Part shown: in pieces, positions 8,793-17,651 of the stretch | How the letters are laid out: every line of letters begins with the position of its first letter | Position numbering within the stretch: position 1 is the first letter of the stretch | DNA from: Methanosarcina vacuolata Z-761 | GTDB taxonomy: Archaea > Halobacteriota > Methanosarcinia > Methanosarcinales > Methanosarcinaceae | Assembly: GCF_000969905.1 (NCBI RefSeq) | Contig: NZ_CP009520.1 | Span: forward strand, 3,968,001-4,032,000 | Direction of reading: 5' to 3' | DNA length: 64,000 bases | Made by a program: the position numbers and the translations under genes | Notes under the pieces: model-generated | Told to the model about the DNA's origin: nothing | The model's input: only the letters and a program-made list of their open reading frames with translations | The model's database searches: none

Positions 8793-9028
8793 TAGTCTAT
8801 ACCTAACATTTTCTTTGCTTCATCTTCGCTATAGTATCTTCCTGCTTTTATGTCCTTCAGGCTTTCTTCAATTCCTTTAATTTCACTGTCTGTCAAGGGC
8901 TCACTATCATAAGCCATAGTTGCGATCCTTTCGATAACAGAATTATAAGATTCTTCTCGGTGGGTTTTCAAGCCATTAAGCATCTCTTTTACTCTAGGTT
9001 CAAGGCAAACTGTAGTTGTAGCAGCCAT
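8792..9028 (-). CDS. Antitoxin, ribbon-helix-helix/VapB-like
   Basis: A 78-residue protein. Its N-terminus (TTTVCLEPRVKEMLNGLK) has the strand-helix pattern of an RHH-type DNA-binding domain, and the acidic C-terminus (SLKDIKAGRYYSEDEAKKML) is typical of the toxin-wrapping part of such antitoxins. It is the first gene of the pair and is probably the autorepressor; a perfect 14-bp palindrome sits five bases upstream of its ATG. Confidence 0.75.
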   Translation of the reverse strand: MAATTTVCLEPRVKEMLNGLKTHREESYNSVIERIATMAYDSEPLTDSEIKGIEESLKDIKAGRYYSEDEAKKMLGID

Positions 9029-9032
9029 ATAC

Positions 9033-9046
9033 TATCCTATAGGATA
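9033..9046. promoter_or_regulatory. Candidate operator of the relE toxin-antitoxin pair
   Basis: TATCCTATAGGATA is a perfect 14-bp palindrome beginning five bases upstream of the antitoxin ATG (9028). Binding there would block translation start or transcription. Autoregulation by the antitoxin is inferred from position and family. Confidence 0.5.
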
Positions 9047-9203
9047 CTATAGATTATAAACGTTTTTAGCTCAATAGGTTGTGTATCAAAGTTATCTAAA
9101 ATTAAATAGATTCTCTGTCCTTTTAGTGTTACAACAGTTATGATGGAATTATTATAGGCCTTAAAACAGTCACCAAAATTTCCACCACTTTTTTCTCCCC
9201 AGG

Positions 9204-9296
9204 CACTTCAATCTGCTTGACTTCGACGTTTTTGAAGCTGAAGAACTTGAACATAATATGAACGGCGCAATAAGAAGATTTAATGAAGTTGGGTAA
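9204..9296 (+). pseudogene. Unrecognised gene remnant
   Basis: One frame reads HFNLLDFDVFEAEELEHNMN then GAIRRFNEVG and a stop, a coding-like composition without a start. I do not recognise the parent gene. The rest of 9047-9467 shows no gene. Confidence 0.3.
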
Positions 9297-9473
9297 AATC
9301 ATAATAAAAAATATTTAATAGAAGATTATTCCTGATTTATAACTCTCGATATACCCCGCTTTCTCAAAAAGATTTTTCCAGAACTTATATCAGAAAAACA
9401 TAACCATAACATAACTTATAATACCTCTCCTCTAAATCTTTATTGTTACAGATGAACTTTTAAGGGAGTGTAT

Positions 9474-9986
9474 ATGAAAAAATACATCTACATCGCATTG
9501 TTTATTTTGCTAGTTGCACTGTTTGTCGGGGTTTTAGCCGGGTCACAAAACGAAGAAAATGTTTCTCAGGCTCAATCAAACTCACTGAAAAATCCTCTTA
9601 AGTCCGTATCCCAGGATATTGCATGGGCAGCTAATGTCCAGAAGCATTTGAAGATACTTAATGCAGATCTGAACGGTGTATCCAGCGCTGCAAACACTTC
9701 TGATTATACCACACTCGCAGATTACGCCGAAAAAATAGTAAATGATACTCAGAACGCCATGGATGAAAATGATCAATATACCGTATCTTCCAAACTCCAG
9801 GATGCGCAGAAAGAATGGAGAGCGGCTCTTCAGGACTATAACTCTGCAGGCCAGTCATTGTTGCAGGGAGCAAATGAAGCGAAAAACGGTACTATAGGAG
9901 CTGAAAATTTCCAAAAGGCCAGAACATTTCGCGATTCCGGTACAGATCATCTTAAGAAAGCATCTGAGTTAGCAGGAATAACATAA
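9474..9986 (+). CDS. Exported helical protein of unknown function
   Basis: A signal peptide or N-terminal anchor (KKYIYIALFILLVALFVGVL) is followed by about 140 residues of predicted helix: VSQDIAWAANVQKHLKILNA, then repeated short helices with Ala, Gln and Asp. There is no cysteine, so it is not a lipoprotein. It resembles small exported helical-bundle proteins of Methanosarcina, but no named family is recognised. ATG 9474 is chosen over GTG 9468 because AAGGGA lies seven bases upstream of it. Confidence 0.6.
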   Translation: MKKYIYIALFILLVALFVGVLAGSQNEENVSQAQSNSLKNPLKSVSQDIAWAANVQKHLKILNADLNGVSSAANTSDYTTLADYAEKIVNDTQNAMDENDQYTVSSKLQDAQKEWRAALQDYNSAGQSLLQGANEAKNGTIGAENFQKARTFRDSGTDHLKKASELAGIT

Positions 9987-10166
9987 ACATATTTCTTTTT
10001 TGAAGAAAGAACCTGTGAAGAAATATATGAAACAATACAATTTTAAGTTAATTTAATAACACTTTTATAATCTATCACATGTATGGCTGTATGAAATCGG
10101 AATTTCTTAAAATCAACTTTTTGTTGCAAGTGAAGAAAAAAGGTTTTGTACATAGTGGTGTGATTA

Positions 10167-11366
10167 ATGAAAATTAAAGAGATATTAAAACCGGTAATTT
10201 TTGTACTTTTTTCACTTCTGGCAGTTTCAGGGGTTGCTCTTGGTGCATGCCAGAATAATAGCCAGAATAATAGTTTGATAGGAGAACTTTCAACGGTTGA
10301 TGTTTTTCATCCTCCGACAGACAGTAGTATGATGCCCCTATACAATGAGTGGCATTACTTCAATGTAATAGATGAAGAACAGAACCTTTCAATCATCTGT
10401 ACATTTAAATTAAATGGGGTCTTTAATTCCTCTTCTGTTCTTCTTGGTTATGATACTGGCGACGAGAATTCCAATGCCTCTTTTGGATCATATCCAATAG
10501 GTATTGCAGAATACTCTTCTCAAACGCCAAATGTTACGATAGCTAATAGTACGGTCAGGCTGACTCCAGAGGGATATTCTGTGCACGTAGAATCCGATGA
10601 CGGATCTACGGTCTTCGATGCATTATTTAAACCGGAGGTAGAGCCGTCCCCAGAGTTTAATGCTTCTGGTTTCTCTACAGTACCGGGAGAAGTTATCAAC
10701 TGGATAGTAGCTTCATCAAAAATGAAGGTCAACGGAGAACTTTCTGTTAATGGGAAAAAATATATCCTGAAAAACGAAAGAGGTTACCATGATCACAACT
10801 GGGGATACTGGTCTTGGGGAGATGATCTTGGATGGGACTGGGGTCAGGTTACTCAGACCAAGAATGGTTTGAATGGAAATGATGTCGGAAAATATTCAAT
10901 TAACTTTGGGAACATCACCGATGCTGGATATACTCAATCATTAAGATCGGTCTTGAACATATGGAAGAACAGGGAAATCGCTGCTACTTTTAATGATAAG
11001 GAGATCCAAATCATGCATTCGAACTTTATATATGTCAATGAGCCCGTTCCGATGCCATACTTAGGTGCTTATATGCCGGCAGGTTCGTTCCCTCTGCCTC
11101 TTAACACAGATATACTTGTCTCATCCGATTCTGGTGATCGTCTAAATATAGAGTTTACAACCACCTCGGAACATTCTACTCCACTTCCAGTATCTGTACC
11201 AACAATTGATGAAAATGGAAACGTGACACTTAAATATCGTGTAATCTGGGAGATGATTGGAACTTACCACGTCAATGGAGAAATTGACGGGAAACCGGTT
11301 TCATATGTTGCAGATGGATTTATGGAATACGTAACTGGAGATTCCGTTTCACCCGTATCTCAGTAA
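10167..11366 (+). CDS. Secreted CrtC/AttH lipocalin-fold protein
   Basis: A 399-residue protein with a signal peptide ending near ALGAC; the Cys could be a lipobox Cys. The body carries features of the CrtC/AttH (hydroxyneurosporene-synthase-like) double-lipocalin fold: early NEWHYFNVI, then ERGYHDHNWG and DLGWDWGQ in the middle, and a C-terminal Y-H-V-NGE-DG strand region. Bacterial CrtC hydrates carotenoids; methanogens of this kind are not known for carotenoid hydration and the protein is exported, so the substrate is unknown. It may bind or modify a lipid-like compound at the cell surface. It follows the 9.47-kb gene by 180 bases; co-transcription is uncertain. Confidence 0.7.
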   Translation: MKIKEILKPVIFVLFSLLAVSGVALGACQNNSQNNSLIGELSTVDVFHPPTDSSMMPLYNEWHYFNVIDEEQNLSIICTFKLNGVFNSSSVLLGYDTGDENSNASFGSYPIGIAEYSSQTPNVTIANSTVRLTPEGYSVHVESDDGSTVFDALFKPEVEPSPEFNASGFSTVPGEVINWIVASSKMKVNGELSVNGKKYILKNERGYHDHNWGYWSWGDDLGWDWGQVTQTKNGLNGNDVGKYSINFGNITDAGYTQSLRSVLNIWKNREIAATFNDKEIQIMHSNFIYVNEPVPMPYLGAYMPAGSFPLPLNTDILVSSDSGDRLNIEFTTTSEHSTPLPVSVPTIDENGNVTLKYRVIWEMIGTYHVNGEIDGKPVSYVADGFMEYVTGDSVSPVSQ

Positions 11367-11779
11367 TGAATGGAGAAATTCGGATAGGCAATATAATTTG
11401 GTTGATTTACAGCTATAGTTTTCCAACTATAGTTAAAAACGGATTTTTAAACTTTTTTATTTTTTATAGCCAGGTGATTCACATTCGCTCCTTTTTATTC
11501 TTCCAAATATTTCTCTGGGCAGCAGTCAATTTCCTCATAGCTAACGATCTTGTTCTTTACAAATTATTGTAAAAGCAGTGCAGTCAAAGTATCTGAGGTA
11601 TTGTGGAGCCGAAATCTAACAAAAAGGCATTAATACAAACTTATTTTTAATTTCTAAGTCGCAATATATACGCTTTCTCAATTATTTCTCAAAACGATTT
11701 TTTCCATACCTTATTAAAAATGTTATTGGATGACAGGAATAACGAAATCTTGTGCAATTTTTATCCCGACAAAATTAAG
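11367..11779. other. Intergenic region, no gene seen
   Basis: AT-rich spacer between two convergent genes. Around 11393-11425 there is a weak inverted repeat (TTTACAGCTATAG...CTATAGTTAAA) that could end transcription from the left. Otherwise I see nothing. Confidence 0.4.
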
Positions 11780-12823
11780 TTACACCAGAAAATCACTGAA
11801 GTCGATCTCTTTACCCATTCTCAACTGATTTCGGAGAAGAGTAAGTTTGCGATCTATTTTTTCGAGGCTCTTCAGGTACTTTTTCTCATTCAGCGTGGTT
11901 TTTATAAGTTTTGAAATCCCGCCATTTTGAATGACCAGCCGCTGATCTGCCGATAGAGCCAGAAGAGGGTCATGAGTACTGATTAAAACAATCTTATTAT
12001 TACTTACCAGAAGCTTCAGAGATCTGACCTTGTCAACGCCTGCATTCTCAATCTCATCGATCAAAACAACAGATGCCGGACTGAGAAGTGCGGTATCTGC
12101 AATCATCAGAGCGCGTGATTGACCTCCTGAAAGCTCTGTAACAGGAGTTTCCCTGCTGAAAGGTTCTCCTGCCAGGATGTTTGCAGTATCATATATTTTC
12201 TGAACAATACGAGAAACCTCATCAACCATACGGCTCTCCGCATGCATGGTCAGAAACTCCTCGACACTTAGGTCCATAACAAAGTTCATGTTCTGTGAAA
12301 GCTGCGCAATAAAACGCCCCTCGGTTGAAAAACGCTCCTCGTCACCTGGAGCCCGGCCATTAACCAGTATTTTCCGGCCGGTTGGAGTGTCCTCCTGAGC
12401 CAGAGATTCAATATCAGCCAGAAGACGTGACTTGCCTGATCCTGTCGGGCCGACTATTGCTGTAACCTCACCCTTTTTCAGATTTACCGAAAAGGCTTCA
12501 TTTTCACCATTTTTATTACGTCCAGGGAGCACTGTCAGGGATTCAACTGTGGACCCGCTTCCCTGTTGAAGAGCCCTTGCCTGCTCAATAAATAGAAAGA
12601 AACCATCAGTAAAAGCAAGAGAGCTGCTTCCCATCTCGATAAAATAATCTTCGCCAAGTATCGAACCCAGCTCTTCCAGTTTCCTGCTCCCGAACTGTGC
12701 AGGATCAATTGCAAATGCAGAGAAATAGTCCTCTATCCAGGGCATCATCTTCCTGAGTTCATTTATCGTCATTTGGAGCAAATCTGTCCGCAAGCTCTTC
12801 CTTCTCCTCTGAAATTTATTCAT
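11780..12823 (-). CDS. Soluble ABC-type ATPase without a permease
   Basis: A 347-residue single-domain ABC ATPase: Walker A GPTGSGKS at 125-132, Q-loop near 173-178, signature LSGGQ at 231-235, Walker B SVVLIDE at 251-257, and STHD as the switch His. An extra N-terminal region of about 100 residues precedes the ABC core, and a basic helical tail follows. No membrane segment is present. It is the last gene of a three-gene operon with a GTPase and a solute-binding-like protein; no permease is encoded nearby. This points to a chaperone or metallocentre-insertion role rather than transport (inference). The start codon lies inside a five-copy 20-bp tandem repeat, so expression may depend on repeat number. 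Confidence 0.75.
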   Translation of the reverse strand: MNKFQRRRKSLRTDLLQMTINELRKMMPWIEDYFSAFAIDPAQFGSRKLEELGSILGEDYFIEMGSSSLAFTDGFFLFIEQARALQQGSGSTVESLTVLPGRNKNGENEAFSVNLKKGEVTAIVGPTGSGKSRLLADIESLAQEDTPTGRKILVNGRAPGDEERFSTEGRFIAQLSQNMNFVMDLSVEEFLTMHAESRMVDEVSRIVQKIYDTANILAGEPFSRETPVTELSGGQSRALMIADTALLSPASVVLIDEIENAGVDKVRSLKLLVSNNKIVLISTHDPLLALSADQRLVIQNGGISKLIKTTLNEKKYLKSLEKIDRKLTLLRNQLRMGKEIDFSDFLV

Positions 12824-12910
12824 TCCATCTGAAATTTATATTTCTTATCTGAAATTTATTCTTCCCATCTGAAAGTTATTCATCCCATCTGAAAGTTATT
12901 CATCTCCTCT
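12811..12910. repeat. Five 20-bp tandem repeats between the GTPase and ABC ATPase genes
   Basis: Exact 20-bp periods at 12811, 12831, 12851, 12871 and 12891 (consensus GAAAKTTATTCWTYCCATCT). On the coding strand each begins like the ATPase start (ATGAATAA...TTTCAGA). The GTPase stop lies in the last copy and the ATPase start in the first, so the repeats have pushed apart two genes that probably once overlapped. Confidence 0.85.
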
Positions 12911-13591
12911 AAAATTTACCAGCTTTGAAACGCCAATCTGCCTGTCATCCCCGATTTTTCTCTCTCCAAGACAGTATGAACATAGAGCTGCAGGCATAGT
13001 AAATCGAAGTGTAGCTCCCTGAAGGGTTTCAATTGTAGAGGTTTTTTCCACAAGTTTTGCAAGATAGAAACTACCCTGTCCTGTAACGCCATTAATCTGG
13101 ACTATCATTCCCCTGGGATTAACCTGTCTAACCCTGTATGCAAAGACCTCACGCTCTGCCTGGGAGACGATATCCCCTTTAGTAATAACAACGATGTCTG
13201 CAAGTTTTAACATGGGACCGATTTTTTTAGGTGTGTTGACACCGCTCAGGTTATCAATAACACAGATTGCCAGAACATCCTTAATATGGGGAGAACAACG
13301 GTTGCAAAGACCGGCACTCTCAGTAATCAGAAAATCAAACTTCTTCTCTTTGGCCCACCTGAGGGCTTCTTCAATATTGCTCACAAAAAAGTGGTCAGGA
13401 CAGAGCCCTCTGGAGAGGCCGGTCTTGACCGGAATATTGTGAGCGGAATAAAGTTCCTCATCCTGAGCCGAGAGACAGTCGAATTTTACCACACCGATTG
13501 TAAAACCCTTTTGTCTAAGCTCTTCGATGGTCTTGATAATGATACTGGTTTTTCCTGATGAGGGAGGACCTGCCACCGTAACAAGCCTCAC
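12896..13591 (-). CDS. HypB/P47K-like GTPase with two CxxC motifs
   Basis: A 231-residue P-loop GTPase: Walker A GPPSSGKT at 8-15, VVKFDC at 34-39, a G3-like ITESAG at 89-94, and TKGD at 137-140. Two cysteine pairs stand out: CNRC at 96-99 and CSYC at 204-207, suggesting metal or Fe-S binding. The overall pattern resembles HypB and COG0523 metallochaperone GTPases. The start is a GTG overlapping the upstream stop by four bases (GTGA) with GGAGG ten bases upstream. The set of GTPase, ABC ATPase and soluble binding protein suggests maturation of a metalloenzyme, but the client is not shown by the sequence. Confidence 0.75.
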   Translation of the reverse strand: MRLVTVAGPPSSGKTSIIIKTIEELRQKGFTIGVVKFDCLSAQDEELYSAHNIPVKTGLSRGLCPDHFFVSNIEEALRWAKEKKFDFLITESAGLCNRCSPHIKDVLAICVIDNLSGVNTPKKIGPMLKLADIVVITKGDIVSQAEREVFAYRVRQVNPRGMIVQINGVTGQGSFYLAKLVEKTSTIETLQGATLRFTMPAALCSYCLGERKIGDDRQIGVSKLVNFRGDE

Positions 13592-14820
13592 ACCATGCCT
13601 CCGGTCTCATAAAAATGTTCATTGAAAACCACTTCAACCTCTTTTTTAAGTGTTCCTATGTCAGTATTCATCAGGAAGTCCCAACCCAGCCAATAGAGTT
13701 TGATTCCTTTAAGATTATTCTCAACTTCGGGGTTTGTTGTCGGGAAAAAGGCTCGGGCAGAGATTTTACCAAACTCTTTTCCACAGAGGAAATCCGTGAT
13801 CTCCTTAACCCGTTCTACTGCACTTTTTTTAACCAGCATCTGCACAGGGCTTACAATAGCTCCTTCTGAAGGTATATTGATCGTTATCCGGGATTTGTCC
13901 TGAATTTTCCTGGCAAAGAAGAGAGGCATGATATACATTGGGGGTACATCATCTTTTTTGCTGTCTATCATTTTGACCATCTCGGATGGATGGATTCCCG
14001 TATATACTGATGAAGCAAGTTTTTTAATTCCCTCCATGCCGTACAGCCGATAGAACGGGAGCAGTACTCCATTACAGAAAAAGCCGTCCTGTCCCCGCAT
14101 AACAACCCTGTTCCGGTACTCATCTTTCAAGATATCTTCCCAGGATTCCGGTTTGGGGTTATCCTTCATGAGTTCATCTATTGTAACCAGAACAAGAAGG
14201 TTTGCAGAGATCATGGTAAACTGGCCGCGAGGATCCGCAAAACCGATGGATTCAAAATCACGGTTCATCGGGGATGAATTGAGAGTTACAAAATATTCCT
14301 TATTGAGAAAATTCTCCTGGAAGGGTTTATGGTAAAAGCTGTTAATATCAGAACTGACTATTATGTCCGGCAGTTCGTCAATCGATGTAACCAGATCGAT
14401 ATAGGCATAATATGAGAGCTCATGATTGACATTACCTTCTACAAGAGAATGGAGCACATTATTTATTTGCCTGCTGTATTCGGATGAAAAGTCATCAAAT
14501 GCACGGTTAAAGGGCATCTTCATGCCGCATGGCAAAAGGGCAAGAAGGGTCAGCTCTTTTTGTCGTTCCGGAGAATCTGCAAGGGTAAAATCTCCTTTTG
14601 CTTCATTGGACACAACAGCCTGATTCAGGAGCTCAATAAAAGAGTCTTTGTTCACCGATACCATTGATAAAGCTGTTTTCAATTTTAGTAAAGGGCCAAG
14701 TTTTTCGAGAACTTCCTTATTTTCAAATTTCTCCATTCCATGCTGTTTAAATATTTTTAGCAAAAAAGGATATTCACTTAAGATCTGGTATATACTCATT
14801 GTTTCATCAATTGCTTTCAT
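13588..14820 (-). CDS. Cytoplasmic solute-binding-like protein with N-terminal DUF1858-like domain
   Basis: A 410-residue protein with no signal peptide. Residues 1-65 (IDETMSIYQILSEYPFLLKI...HGMEKF) resemble DUF1858/ScdA-type N-terminal domains. From about residue 90 the sequence looks like a periplasmic iron-type solute-binding fold (LPCGMKMPFNRAFDDF..., WEDILKDEYRNRVVMRG, FFPTTNPEV). Solute-binding proteins are normally exported, so a cytoplasmic version beside a permease-free ATPase is unusual. SD AGGTGG precedes the ATG by six bases. It is the first gene of the operon with the GTPase and ABC ATPase. Function unknown; small-molecule or metal-ligand binding in an assembly pathway is inference. 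Confidence 0.7.
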   Translation of the reverse strand: MKAIDETMSIYQILSEYPFLLKIFKQHGMEKFENKEVLEKLGPLLKLKTALSMVSVNKDSFIELLNQAVVSNEAKGDFTLADSPERQKELTLLALLPCGMKMPFNRAFDDFSSEYSRQINNVLHSLVEGNVNHELSYYAYIDLVTSIDELPDIIVSSDINSFYHKPFQENFLNKEYFVTLNSSPMNRDFESIGFADPRGQFTMISANLLVLVTIDELMKDNPKPESWEDILKDEYRNRVVMRGQDGFFCNGVLLPFYRLYGMEGIKKLASSVYTGIHPSEMVKMIDSKKDDVPPMYIMPLFFARKIQDKSRITINIPSEGAIVSPVQMLVKKSAVERVKEITDFLCGKEFGKISARAFFPTTNPEVENNLKGIKLYWLGWDFLMNTDIGTLKKEVEVVFNEHFYETGGMV

Positions 14821-15857
14821 ATCATTCCACCTGATATGTTTTTGAGTAATATCTTATCTCCCTTCATGACATTAAAATTAAAATTTTTAATGATGATGTT
14901 TCTCTTAAGGAAAAACTTATGTTATCAAATATTATCAATTCCACATTTATACCAGTCTTTATTTTTTGTTCTGTTTTGTGGAATATCAATTATTTCAATA
15001 AAGATACAAACATATAAATATTACTATCTCGGAAGTAATATTCCGATAAGATTTACAAATTGGCTCATCGCCTGTTCCATTTTACATTCCGATTTTTGAC
15101 TCTGTTCCAAAATCCAGTGATTTTTGAATTTCTTGATTGAAAATCTGACTTAACAAGAAGAATCCGGCATTCAATAAAATCAATATTCGATATCTTAAGA
15201 CTTCAACAATCCAATACTCCAATACATTTGTGTATATTTCGCCATCTTTTCAGGAGAAGCGGTTTAAGGAGAAGCGGTTTAGTTTCTTACACGAGAATAG
15301 ATTCTTCTGCTAATGATCAGTGTCAGCATTGCTGTCTATAATAGTATTCTAAAAACGTATGCAAGAGATGGGATTTTATGTTAACCAATGACCAATGAAA
15401 ATTAATCTAAATTTTGGTTGTTCCATAATAAATTAAAAAGTATCGCAACTAGACTCAGTACCAAAATCCAGTGATAAACGTGAAATTGAAAATCACTAGA
15501 TTTTGTAATTGGTTATAATCCATTAAATACGTCCTCTCGATGGAAGTCTTTCGATATCAAATATTGAGTTTGATTGAAGAACGAATTCTTCCTGCAAGTT
15601 CATGATTTCAATCGAAAAATACAAAAATCACTAGATTTTGGACCAGAGTCCGCAACTACCCTAACATATGCATCGCTGAATTGTTCCTCTTGCATATTAA
15701 TATCCGCTGTCAACCCTTAAGAAATAAACACTTTCGTTCGCATAACGCAAAGGATTCCATGAATAAATTCATTATTTGATTTCAAAACATATGAAAAACA
15801 CTGATATTTAGACGCCAATCAACGGGGTCAAATTTGATCAGTATACCATCACCCGAA
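14821..15857. other. Intergenic region with a large inverted-repeat element
   Basis: The 1-kb gap between the SBP-like gene and the isomerase contains no intact gene. Most of it is the element at 15098-15650. A short minus-strand copy of the HWSLV transposase-fragment sequence lies near 15384-15400. Confidence 0.5.
15098..15650. repeat. 553-bp MITE-like element with ~105-bp imperfect inverted arms
   Basis: The left arm (15098-15203) starts GACTCTGTTCCAAAATCCAG. The right arm (15543-15650), read backwards, starts GACTCTGGTCCAAAATCTAG, and similarity continues with gaps for about 105 bases. A further copy of the end sequence lies inside at 15452-15475 and a solo end at 51129-51151. No transposase is visible inside. 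Confidence 0.65.
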
Positions 15858-16781
15858 TTATAAATCCCCAAGCTCCCAGCCAAGATGTTCTTTTATAACG
15901 GTATATGCCATTTCAGGCGGGATAATTCCAATATCAGTTACGATCATATCAATGTATTCGGCAGGCGTGAAGTCAAAAGCTGGATTTCTTACCTGCACAT
16001 GAGAAAGCTCTTTCAGGACTATAGGATCGACTACCTCGTCTACAGACCTTTCTTCGATTTCTATGGGGTTTCCTACAATCGTGCTCGGGCTAAACTTGAA
16101 GGTCTCGGCAGCGACCATAAAACTTTTTCTGGCCTCATGGGCTGCAAGCGCAAGCTGTGATGTCCCAATCTTGTTTACCAGTGCGCCATTAGCTGCAATA
16201 GCATCAGCCCCGACAACAACCTTATCCACGTCTTTCATGTAGTAACGCACCGCAGAATCTACAATCAGGGTTGTGGGAATTCCAAAATTGTTAAGGTGGC
16301 GAATTGTCAATAAGCCCTGGCGCCTGGGACGGCTTTCAGTAGCAATTACCGAAATATCCTTTCCATCTTCAAAGGCTGTTGTGATGATCGAAAGAGCAGC
16401 ATGGGAATTGCAGTGGGTCATTATAACATCCCCGTCCCGAATTCTTCTCGACCCAATTTTTCCGATTTTTTCAAGGGCTTTGTCAGCTATCTCAATAAAG
16501 AGGTTTGAATTTTTAATAATTTCCTGCCTTGCTTCCTCCACGTTTGCTGAAGAATACTTTGATGAGAGTTTCACGGCATTCGGGAGGGAAACAGCTGTCG
16601 GGCGGGTACTGATGAGAAGATTAGAGACTTCCTTTATTCTGGCACTGAATTCTTCCATTGAAGCTGCGTCCAGCTCTGTGGCATAATCTCTGATAGCTTC
16701 AGCAGCGGCTTTTGCAATCCTGCCTGCACCCCGGATCTCCATTGTCCGGATTTTTTCTGCGGTTTCCTGAACTTTTTGCAT
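15858..16781 (-). CDS. Ribose-1,5-bisphosphate isomerase
   Basis: A 307-residue member of the eIF2B-alpha-like family. It converts ribose 1,5-bisphosphate to ribulose 1,5-bisphosphate in the archaeal AMP pathway, which feeds form III RuBisCO. Diagnostic stretches are MEIRGAGRIAKAA at the N-terminus, MTHCNSHAAL with the catalytic-type Cys, ATESRPRRQG, VVVGADAIAANGALVNKIGT with the catalytic Asp, and the C-terminal NPAFDFTPAEYID. These separate it from methylthioribose-1-phosphate isomerase. The partner genes (AMP phosphorylase, RuBisCO) are not in the window. SD is weak. It is cytosolic and likely the second gene after the FilR1 regulator, 78 bases away. Confidence 0.85.
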   Translation of the reverse strand: MQKVQETAEKIRTMEIRGAGRIAKAAAEAIRDYATELDAASMEEFSARIKEVSNLLISTRPTAVSLPNAVKLSSKYSSANVEEARQEIIKNSNLFIEIADKALEKIGKIGSRRIRDGDVIMTHCNSHAALSIITTAFEDGKDISVIATESRPRRQGLLTIRHLNNFGIPTTLIVDSAVRYYMKDVDKVVVGADAIAANGALVNKIGTSQLALAAHEARKSFMVAAETFKFSPSTIVGNPIEIEERSVDEVVDPIVLKELSHVQVRNPAFDFTPAEYIDMIVTDIGIIPPEMAYTVIKEHLGWELGDL

Positions 16782-16859
16782 GGTATAAGGGATGGCAAGG
16801 GTCCAATTTATAACTATCTTCCGGCTGTTCCGGGAACTGACCTGAAAGTAATTCAGATT

Positions 16860-17651
16860 TCAGTGAATTTCAGTAAGTTTATCCGAGATCTTCCTGTAAT
16901 AAGCAAAAAGGTCTTCTCCCCACCGTATAGCCTGAGGTTCAAAACACAGGACATCTTCTATATGGTCGTAAGTGCCGTCTGAAAAAGGTAGGGTGAGAGA
17001 AAGGAACCTATCGGTAACTGCATAGGCAAGTTCGATTTTTTTGCTGCAAACGTAGAAACTTGCATTTTCGAATTTAAGAAATTCACTTAATTCAGGACCA
17101 TATTCTTCTTTTATTCTCTCATAAATCGGGCAAGTTACGAGAATAGAAATGTTCACTCCATTTTTTGCGAAAGTAAGAAATAGAGATGGATAAAGAGGGT
17201 GAAAAACCGAGGCAATACCGCTTATTTTTTTTGATTTCATAAGGTTTTCCACAAATTCTTTGTGAGGCTCAAAGAGGCGCGTCCTATCGGGGGGTTCGGA
17301 AAACGTGCAGTTAGCCAGCTCTCCTATTCTTTCCCGCAGAGGGTCGGGTATGGACTCAACTGCATGGTTTGCCCAATATTCATATTTGCTTCCGAAGACA
17401 GTTAAGACATCCATCATTGGCTTCATTTTGCCAACTACTGCTATCCCGAGAGGAGCTAAGCTGTAGATATCACCTGTCTTTGAAATCAAGGAGTTTTCCC
17501 TCAGTTTTTTTAATTGAGGGAGAATTGCCACCAGACCTACATTCAGGTTTTCTTTGATCTCGGAAATCGTTTTGGGCCCATCCTTCAAAAATAAAAGAAG
17601 ATCTTTCCTTTTTTCGGAAAGGAAAATCAATTCTAGAAGCGGGCTGTTCAT
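16860..17651 (-). CDS. Winged-helix regulator with FilR1 (DUF1724) domain
   Basis: A 263-residue protein. The first 80 residues are a winged helix: RKDLLLFLKDGPKTISEIKE, then LNVGLVAILPQLKKLRENSL. The rest is the FilR1/DUF1724 domain typical of methanogens (WANHAVESIPDPLRERIGEL, ending WGEDLFAYYRK). Family members in Methanosarcina control methylotrophic and substrate genes; FilR1 of Methanothrix affects filament formation. The ligand is unknown. It reads toward the ribose-bisphosphate isomerase, which it may or may not regulate. Confidence 0.85.
   Translation of the reverse strand: MNSPLLELIFLSEKRKDLLLFLKDGPKTISEIKENLNVGLVAILPQLKKLRENSLISKTGDIYSLAPLGIAVVGKMKPMMDVLTVFGSKYEYWANHAVESIPDPLRERIGELANCTFSEPPDRTRLFEPHKEFVENLMKSKKISGIASVFHPLYPSLFLTFAKNGVNISILVTCPIYERIKEEYGPELSEFLKFENASFYVCSKKIELAYAVTDRFLSLTLPFSDGTYDHIEDVLCFEPQAIRWGEDLFAYYRKISDKLTEIH

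Noticed and set aside
11780-14820. Iron or thiamine ABC importer operon
   Set aside because: No permease and no signal peptide on the binding protein, and a metallochaperone-like GTPase is in the operon.
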